A stretch of 64,000 bases of DNA from Brasenia schreberi (lineage: Eukaryota; Streptophyta; Magnoliopsida; Nymphaeales; Cabombaceae), in contig JAYKKT010000073.1 of NCBI GenBank assembly GCA_036023115.1, positions 14,536,001 to 14,600,000 on the forward strand. Reading direction: 5' to 3'. Made by a program: the position numbers and the translations under genes. The notes beneath the pieces are model-generated. The model ran no database searches and was not told the DNA's origin. It saw only the letters and a program-made list of their open reading frames with translations. Below, piece by piece: positions 57,401-64,000 of the stretch (position 1 is the stretch's first letter; the number at the start of each line of letters is the position of its first letter).

Positions 57401-59327
57401 TGTTGGTCCTCACACAGTTTTCAAACTTTGCAGCACAATTGTGTCTAATGAATTAGGGGCTGGATGTCCAAGAGCAGCTCAATTGGCAGTTTTCACAGTT
57501 GTCTGCCTTGCTGTCATAGCTATTGCAATTGTTAGTACAACAGTCTTCACCATGAGGTATCTGCTGGAACTCGCTTACAGCAGCAAGAAGGACGTAATTG
57601 ATTATGTCTCCAAAATGGCACCCCTTCTTTCTCTGTCCACATGCATGGATGCTCTGCAAGGAGTGCTCTCAGGTAAGACAATTTCACTATTTTTTGCTTG
57701 TAGTTTGATGGACAAACTCCTTTTCAGTGTTTAAAAGTCTGGAAGGAACTTAACTAGGGTTACATTCATGAAAGAATGGGACTGAAACTCTGTAAACTTG
57801 TGAACTGGCCCAACTCTTGAGGCTCGGGAAAGAAGTTGAAGTGCTAGCACGCCTCCACACAAATTTTGCATCTGCATGGATGCAAACTCATACAGATTTA
57901 ATTTAGTGGATTAACTGCATAAAACATGTTTCTCTTTTTTCTTTCTTTCATACAATAGGAAGTTCAAAGCCAGATGCATGCCCCGTGTATCTAACTCATA
58001 AACCAAAAAGTTGCTTTTATAATTTACTAGGAAAAGCATTTACATGATGAATAGCACAGGAATGATTTCTGTGGATGGCGTGTTTCTCTAAAATATTTTG
58101 GCTGATAAAAGCTTTGGTTTTCCAACTTTTAATTTCTTTTCTATATTTATGTAAACATGAGTTTTCTCCTGTTATCAGTAAAATATGACATGAAGTTATC
58201 ACGTTGGTGTCGGTAAAGTTTCAATAGGTCTAAAGTTGATCTTTACATTAAGGATTTGAGAGTTGGAAAAATGCATATACAATGCATATCACTGACATGG
58301 AATTTTCAGTTTCTTTTTGAGTCTTTTCAGTTTCGTATAATTCATTCTAAAAATAGATGGCAAATCTACACTCTTGAGTCTTTTCGTTGTGTCTGTTTGT
58401 GTGTGTGCGGGTGTGTGTATATCTGTGTGTTTTCCATGGGTTGCTAAAGTCCCAATAATCCAAGAATCACTGCTATCTTGAATCTACCTGTTATTTTTGG
58501 TCAGCCCCAAACATCAAGGTCAATGAGAAGAATAAGGACCTGTTCTGGTTTGAAAGAGCAATCATGGCCAAAACCTTGTTTGATGATGGTGAAGAATAAG
58601 TTTTATGCATTGAGTTACTATTTTAATTAATGATTGCAACAACTGAATTCAAATTTCAGCACCATTAGCAGGATAAAACGCAAACTGTTTTGTCAATATC
58701 TTCTCTCTCTCTCTCTCTCTCTCTTTATATTGTATAATTGATTTTCAGTGCATATGGTATACTAAGAAACTAGCAAGATAAGCATTTTCTGGTTTATGGA
58801 TGATAGAGGTCAAAGAAAGCATGAAAATCTTTCAACCATAGACTTTCAAAGGTGTTTTGATGGATATTGATCCAAGCTTCAAATTGGAAGACATTTTAGT
58901 GCCACTGAGGACTGGGATGTATCTGACTTGAAGAATTTCCAAGCAGGACCCTTTTTTTTCTTCTTTGAAACCTCCTAACGGAAACATTTAACTAAGGATA
59001 GTACACTCGGTTTTCTCCTTCATGTATAGGTCTCTGCTAGTGAAATCGTCGCCTATGTAGATGTTTAATTGTTAAGAAAAATAAATTGAAGCAAGTTTCA
59101 ATACCTTCGTCTATGTAGGTGTTGCAAGAGGATGTGTACGGCAACACCTTGGTGCATATGTCAATCTTGGAGCATATTATCTGCTTGGAATTCCCACAGC
59201 CATAATCTTGGCCTTTCTGTTTCATTTTGGAGGAAGAGGGCTCTGGGTCGGTATATACTGTGGAGCTACGGCTGAAACAATTCTGTTAGCTCTTATAGCA
59301 GGATTTATAGCTTGGCAGCACAGTTAG
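51414..59327 (+). CDS. MATE efflux transporter (DTX10-19 type), frameshift in exon 2
   Basis: MATE proteins export organic cations, flavonoids or alkaloids in exchange for protons through twelve membrane spans. Exons are 51414-51728, 52470-53015, 53133-53219, 57295-57351, 57434-57672 and 59119-59327, all with GT-AG borders. Landmarks are [20 protein letters not shown] (exon 1), [20 protein letters not shown] (exon 2) and [20 protein letters not shown] (exon 3). Next are IPHGLGAAA (exon 4), [14 protein letters not shown] and [20 protein letters not shown] (exon 5), and [20 protein letters not shown] (exon 6). There is one extra T near 52487 (GTGTCCTTGG where GCGCCTTGG is expected). Without it the exons total exactly 484 codons; with it the frame breaks after LGMASV. 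It may be a recent pseudogene, an allele or a sequence error. The start at 51414 follows the GA run. Confidence 0.85.
51729..52469 (+). other. MATE intron 1 with scrambled exon copies
   Basis: It begins GTACCTTT followed by (CT)n. It holds a copy of the exon 2 start at 52324-52372 and, at 52393-52417, a block CCAGTGCCTCCATTGCCTGC close to CCAGCGCCTCCATTGCCTCC of exon 1. Apart from these no coding signal was seen. Confidence 0.65.
52324..52372 (+). repeat. Partial duplicate of MATE exon 2 start with its acceptor site
   Basis: TTTCTCAACAGTTTGGAATG then GCAAGCGCCTTGGAGACATT mirrors the real acceptor and exon start at 52460-52506. This copy lacks the extra T that breaks the frame in the real exon 2. 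It runs into unrelated sequence after TTATG. Confidence 0.85.
53387..56660 (-). mobile_element. RTE-4: near full-length RTE LINE in MATE intron 3
   Basis: The (TTG)n tail complement starts at 53387. The 5' leader ends at 56660 (minus-strand start ACTCCGCCCATGTAAGGG). It is flanked by a perfect 13-bp target duplication TTTCAATGTTCAT (53374-53386 and 56661-56673). The 3,274-bp element includes leader, AP-endonuclease, RT and 3' region, so it is the most complete RTE in the window. It is antisense to the MATE gene. Confidence 0.95.
53428..56550 (-). pseudogene. RTE-4 endonuclease-reverse transcriptase, frameshifted
   Basis: From the 5' side: AP endonuclease motifs [40 protein letters not shown], then in another frame [13 protein letters not shown] and [18 protein letters not shown]. 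Linker text with [17 protein letters not shown] follows. The RT reads [55 protein letters not shown], and the intact active site [12 protein letters not shown]. The 3' domain is [17 protein letters not shown]. Frame changes near 55980, 55738, 54730 and 53960 break it. Plant RTE proteins are often mis-annotated as craniofacial development protein 2-like. Confidence 0.92.
56674..57294 (+). other. MATE intron 3, right part
   Basis: Intron sequence ending GACTGAACAG. It has a short (TA)n at 57222-57236. No gene seen. Confidence 0.7.
57673..59118 (+). other. MATE intron 5
   Basis: It starts GTAAGACA and ends CTATGTAG. A (CT)n microsatellite lies near 58702-58724 and a GT-rich stretch near 58390-58430. 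No coding signal. Confidence 0.7.
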
Positions 59328-60285
59328 TCATCTTCAGAGATACATCATGATTAATTAACTTAATTGGCTCTTAGTGACCGTTTGTGTTGTGAAATTGTGG
59401 TGGAATCATGGAACTTTGTCCTCTAAGAGAGACCGTTTCATGATATTAGAAGTTTTGTTTTTGCTTTACAAGAGACGGGCTTTAAGAGGTAAATGAGTTT
59501 CAAAGAGTCTGGAGAAAAGGAGAGATGTGACCCCTATTTTTCCAGATTATATAGAAATCTCGATTGCATACAACATAGATTTTCAGATACCTCAAGTTCT
59601 TTGTTCGCGTCAATAAGCTGAAGTACCGGTTCCACTTGAAAAGTTTCACCATGCTAACGGCCCCTTAATGAAGTCAGAAGGAATACTGTTCTTTGTGATG
59701 TTTTATTAGTTCAGTCTGTCATATGTTGGATTCTAGATGCCCATTCATCCCATGGAGGTCAGCGCAGAGAAGTTCGTGATCTTCAGTTTCCTTAATCTGT
59801 GGAGACCATAAACCAGCATGATTTATAAAAGATTGATCTGCAAAAGCGTGTGATCTTCAGACACATTAACATAGGGAAGATTGTAAGTGACGTGATCTCA
59901 GAGTAGTAGTTTGTGATCTTCAGAAGATTTATCTAGTATATATTTTCATGCATTCCCATTTTTGAAGACAGAAAACGAGAGCTAATGAAGTTTTGATATT
60001 TAGCACCTAAATGTATTTAGCTTATACCAAATTATCTTTCTGTATATACACTAGCATAATTAGGTACTAACATATCCAAATATAATGTGGTTGGAATTTG
60101 AATTAAAAAATATTTTATGGACATGAACACTTGTTTTTTCAATTCAAATTTCCAGCCAAAAGTAAATGGATACCAAGTTCTCTGTTATACAGGAAAACTA
60201 GATGATGCTCACTCTCGGAAAACCAATGCTTAAAACAACTTTATTACACCACATCACTTGTGCCACCAAAAACAATGATTTAGTT
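59328..60285. other. Sequence downstream of the MATE gene
   Basis: 3' untranslated and intergenic DNA. The words GTGATCTTCAG and similar recur three times between 59775 and 59925, a weak local repeat. No gene seen. Confidence 0.5.
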
Positions 60286-60299
60286 TATGAATACATGTT

Positions 60300-60415
60300 T
60301 GTCAGCTTACCTACGACAGCTCTCAACTTGTGCTATATTGGCCGCCAGTTCGATTCTCGCCTTCTCGGGGGGCATGCATACCTAGTTTCGGCCTTCACTT
60401 GTATTGGAAAGTGAA
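60300..60415 (+). mobile_element. Possible SINE (tRNA-like head)
   Basis: GACAGCTCTCAACTTGTGC resembles a pol III box A. About 20 bases after it, CCAGTTCGATTCTCG resembles box B, and TTTCGGCCTTCACTTGTA follows, shared with 51150-51170. This spacing is that of plant tRNA-derived SINEs. The right end and target duplication were not defined. Confidence 0.4.
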
Positions 60416-60707
60416 TACGGCGTTTGTCACGAAAAGATGGGAATTTAATATGGAGGATCGTGCTTACGCAATTGATCAAACGGGTAAAATGCATCTCTCA
60501 CAAAACGAGACGGAGAGAGGAATTTTCCTTTCTCGATAAAGAAACTGTAACTAAATTAGAACAGATATATGCTCTCCAAAAGGGGGAACACAAACCCAAC
60601 CACAAACAATAGTACATTGCGTCCATTTGTTAACAGAGCGAAGCCGCCCCCTCTCAAATCTAAACCGGATAAACGAATAGAGAAGAACAAAGCATGTCTT
60701 GCCAAAC

Positions 60708-60981
60708 TCAATAATCCAGGGCATTATCGGAGGAGTTACGGGTACGGAGGCGTTCGATTAGGTCACCGAGTTCCTTCCTCGCCGATTCCCACCCGAACAT
60801 GAACCCGTACCTGCGCGAACCAAGACGCAGATCACGAATTGAGTAAATCGAAAACGAGAAGAAGAAAGACCCGAGAAAACAGGGTGCCAACAACGAAAGA
60901 GAAGAAATCATACCAGAAGGAAACGGCCGATGAGGCACCGGCAACCGCGATGATCTGGATAAGAGAAAACCTTCTCTCCAT
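60708..60981 (-). CDS. Small two-exon gene, 56-residue protein of unknown function
   Basis: Exon 1 (60981-60914) and exon 2 (60810-60708) join through a GTATGATT donor and a GCGCAG acceptor into 57 codons including the stop. The product begins MERRFSLIQIIAVAGASSAV, a hydrophobic N-terminal segment that could be a membrane anchor or signal. It continues SFWYGFMFGWESARKELGDL and ends IERLRTRNSSDNALDY. A duplicate at 50094-50339 keeps both exon lengths and the splice sites but lacks the ATG, which supports this gene model. I do not recognise a named family and assign no function. Confidence 0.6.
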
Positions 60982-61879
60982 GATCCGCCCAAAACTCTCT
61001 CGTTTCCCAACGGTCGCTGATCCCTTTCTCGCCAGCAATATGGATCCAGCCGACTCCATAGTCATGCTTTCGGGTCATGTTCGTGTCAACTAGGATGGCT
61101 TCATTTTCTTTTGCGACTTTCTGATCATGTACACGTTAAGTGTTCTTTGTGGCTTTTCTTTTCTAAACCATGGACTAAATAGAGTTTGATGGTTAATCAA
61201 AAAGCTGCAGGAGTCCATTGCCAAATCCTTAGGAGAGATAATCAACCATATTTAAGATTTTAATACACAATTATATATTCTCTTCTTTCGTAAAAATAGA
61301 GGTGATTGTATGGGATTGAAAAGAAAGAACACCCTTCAGCATAAAAGATCAACAACAATAAATCCCATATTGTACAACAAATTATCCATTTGGTCTAGGG
61401 TTGCATACCGAGTTCATCCCATCTCACAAGCTCACATATTATCTCAGAATGAACATGTTGCCCCTCATAAAAGATAAACCAGCATGAAAGAATCCCTGAT
61501 ATTCAATCAAATGAAACAGTAATGTGATAATAAATACATTTCATCTTGAACCATTATCTTTTCTTATCTTCAGTTGGCATGCGAAAGATACTTGGTTCAG
61601 TAAATGCATTCCTTTGAGGAAATCAGGAACTGCTTATCTAACATTGCAAGTAAGAGGGTGCCTAGTCTCAGGTTATAGTCACGATAAGCTAGCCTACCTA
61701 GCTCAAGCTCACAAAGATTGAGCTAAAATGGGTCAACATAGGCAACTTGGCTACAAAATATGTTTCACTTGTACTGTAAAACCAGTGGCATACGAGGAAC
61801 ATTTTTTTGAGTGAGTAGCACTTGTATTTCATATCTATAAAATATATGTATTTATTTCTCTATAAACAATGATTCAAAT

Positions 61880-61950
<71 letters not shown>

Positions 61951-62755
61951 GAGCATAGTTCATGCACAAACTAATCGATGCTTAAAGATCTCAATTATTA
62001 GATCATTGACATCAATGATTGAGATCTTTACACACAATAATACTTTTTACTTCAAAACTCAATAATTTATCTTATTGATTGAATGATTGAGATCTTTAAG
62101 AATGTTTCAACCTAAGCAAGTACATTTTCACTTTCTCTATGACACATTCTCTCTTTCTCTCTATATATAAACACAAGTGAACCCAAGACCTAATTGGGTC
62201 GGGTATCTCCCAGAGTGTCCGGGTTGCACGGATAGAGCCAATACTTTCCATCCCTAATCAGCCTATGGATTGTGGAGAATGAACCTCAAAACGTGTATTA
62301 GAGAAAAGATAGGTTCATGATTCCATTATCGATTCTGGAAACAGAAATATATTGCAGGAAAAAAAAATTGATGGGCCACCTCTCTCTGCTTATGAACCAC
62401 AATAATATTCAAATACATTTACATCATTTATTTATTTATTTATCTTTTGTTTCACAACAACCATCAACTTTTATAATAAAGAGGGGACAATGCACACTCA
62501 CTGCCGCATCACCGCACACAGGATCCTACCATTTCCCTAAATAATTGAGGGTCCACATGGACCTCTTTGCCCACAGTGATAACCAAGTGAACCATTATCA
62601 AATTCGAATGCCAAAACACCATCTCTCTCTCTCTACATGTATACACAAACATATAAATCGAAGACATGATGCTAATGACCGTAAAATTCACTCTTCTAGC
62701 CATCGTTTCATGTTGGAGCAACCTAAAATCATGTTAATAAACTAATCAAGACCAA
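60982..62755. other. Intergenic sequence with TA microsatellite
   Basis: A (TA)n run of about 70 bases at 61878-61947 is the main feature. The first 100 bases are likely the promoter and leader of the small minus-strand gene. No other gene was recognised. Confidence 0.55.
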
Positions 62756-62990
62756 CATATAACAACAACCAACCCTTTTTTCTTCCTAAACAGGGCCTAT
62801 TATATGATTTTTTATTTCCATAGAGTTCGATCATGTGATGTGGTATGCTAATAATTAACTTAATTAGATCATTCTTTACCACTTTCTTTCATTTTCTTCT
62901 TTTTCTTATAGTTTAGTTTGTCATACCTTTTTTTATAGAAATTTTCTCCTATCCTTTTTTATGAGAGTTTCCAAATCACTCTGATAAATA
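62756..62990 (-). mobile_element. RTE-5: diverged 3' end of an RTE LINE
   Basis: AACAACAACCAACCCTTTTT, then a decayed version of the RTE 3' region with TAGATCATTCTTTACCACTT, matches the order in RTE-2 to RTE-4 (TAGATCATTCTTTATTGTTT). It is heavily mutated, the oldest RTE copy here. Confidence 0.5.
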
Positions 62991-63771
62991 TATATATGGT
63001 AAAAGCTATCCATTCAGTAATTTCTCCACGTTACACAGCTTTAAATAAGGATGCCACAACACCCAAGTACCAACTATGGTATAATTTATACTGTAAAAAG
63101 GAAAATCATGGTATATTTCATGAAAGGTACAATGTACGTTAGCTTCATCGAATACCAAAAATCGAGACGGTGTGAATTGTATATTAGCGAGCCTGATCTT
63201 CTAACAAGATGGTATATTTTATGTAATGCACTAAGGTATACGTACGTTCGAATTCGATGAAGCACGAGCAAGTTGATTCATTATCAAAGCCAAACTGGAA
63301 GCCGCTTTATACTTTAAATTAACGTGAAAGGTTGAGTTGAACCATGCACACAAGAACCCAGTAAGGCATGCAAAAGAGAAGCAAAAAGCAAGGGAGAGGG
63401 GAAGATGCAAATTTCCAGAAGCTCAAGGGAGAAAAGCTCCAGGATAAAGCGATTCACAATCTACATGTTGGCAGCTCAATAGAACGACGTAAAAGCCTCG
63501 TCAATGATCCACCATTAAAAATACACAAGGAGGAAGAGAAATAGGGGCGTATTCGTCCAAGCGAACGCTCTTCGTCCCTGATTTACCCCTAATCTCACCG
63601 TCATACCCGAACTACCCCTCATCTTCGGCCCTAATTCCCGAAAAAGAAAATAAAGGCTTCGCCCGTTCCACGCCGGAAAAAGGAGGAACGCCTTTTTCTT
63701 CGCGATTCTTCTTCCAGTGTCCGGCGCTAGTTTGAAGATAAATGCACGAATGCGCGGTTCAACTGGGAACT
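62991..63771. other. Region downstream of the FLZ gene
   Basis: Presumed 3' untranslated region of the minus-strand FLZ gene near 63771 and then intergenic DNA. No other coding signal. Confidence 0.5.
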
Positions 63772-64000
63772 CTAAGCGACGGCAACGGTGCCGGAGGGTA
63801 CGCGGATGCGATCGCTCCGAGAGGAAGATTTCCGCTGGTCCTGCTCCGCTAGCGAGGCCTTGCTCTTGGCCCGCATCGCCCTCGCCGTGTGCCACGCCTT
63901 CTCCATCGCCTCGTCGAGCTCGATCTGCTCCTGTCGGCACTCGTCGCTACAGAACGGCGTGTCGCCTTTGTACATGAAGATGTCATCTCCGTCGCCGAGC
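63772..64000 (-). CDS. FCS-like zinc finger (FLZ, DUF581) protein, 3' part
   Basis: The minus strand gives 75 visible residues running off the right edge, ending PSGTVAVA and a TAG at 63774-63772. The opening text [20 protein letters not shown] is the C-terminal half of the FLZ finger: the second Cys pair lies in F-C-S-D-E-C, and the first pair (C-x2-C) must lie beyond the window. Then [20 protein letters not shown] forms the usual helix. FLZ proteins are plant-specific adaptors of the SnRK1 energy-sensing kinase. The codons are GC-rich, unlike the surrounding repeats. The start and full length cannot be seen. Confidence 0.9.
   Translation of the reverse strand, partial: LGDGDDIFMYKGDTPFCSDECRQEQIELDEAMEKAWHTARAMRAKSKASLAEQDQRKSSSRSDRIRVPSGTVAVA

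Noticed and set aside
61878..61947. Possible scaffold or origin element in the TA run
   Set aside because: A simple (TA)n microsatellite of the kind found throughout the window. Nothing further supports a function.

Overview
This is nuclear DNA from a flowering plant. It shows split genes with GT-AG introns, a 1,900-residue plant-type eIF4G, a MATE/DTX transporter, a purine permease and a FCS-like zinc finger gene. It also has Ty1-copia retrotransposons primed by initiator Met-tRNA, plant RTE LINEs with (TTG)n tails, and hAT transposons. The species cannot be told from the sequence; a woody dicot or magnoliid-like genome with moderate repeat load would fit. About half of the window is transposable elements, most of them inside introns. 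Layout: (1) Bases 1-20589 are a nested transposon stack lying upstream of the first visible eIF4G exon, probably in its first intron. A copia element (Copia-1, 71-13029) carries a hAT element (1231-4573, 8-bp TSD) in gag. A 4.16-kb non-autonomous LTR element (8847-13009) sits in its 3' LTR. Next, a plus-strand RTE LINE (13807-20450) is split by a minus-strand RTE (14062-16053, 16-bp TSD) and by a second hAT copy (16791-20061, 8-bp TSD). (2) Bases 20590-38293 hold eIF4G in eight visible exons. Joined, they give an exact open frame of 1,915 residues; exon 1 lies outside the window or is lost. Its introns hold a minus-strand copia element (21628-26446), an RTE fragment and a hAT-like non-autonomous element. 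(3) Bases 38294-46279 are intergenic with a 0.5-kb dispersed repeat and an old decayed copia element. (4) Bases 46692-47825 are a single-exon purine permease. (5) Bases 49568-51413 hold the second copy of the 0.5-kb repeat and a start-less copy of a small two-exon gene. (6) Bases 51414-59327 are a six-exon MATE gene with a one-base frameshift in exon 2 and a full-length RTE (53387-56660) in intron 3. (7) Bases 60708-60981 (minus) are the apparently intact 56-residue two-exon gene. (8) Bases 63772-64000 (minus) are the 3' end of an FLZ gene. The most unusual object is the 4.16-kb LTR element at 8847-13009. It has two 310-bp LTRs, a PBS and a polypurine tract but no gag-pol. Between the LTRs it carries sense-oriented fragments of several unrelated host mRNAs: an RS2Z splicing factor, a Mei2-like protein, serine hydroxymethyltransferase, a probable CDK-type kinase, the succinyl-CoA ligase beta subunit and possibly a PPR protein. 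These are followed by a 0.7-kb array of small hairpins. It looks like an LTR element that has repeatedly captured host transcripts. The cellular genes are otherwise unrelated in function and show no operon-like logic, as expected in a plant chromosome.
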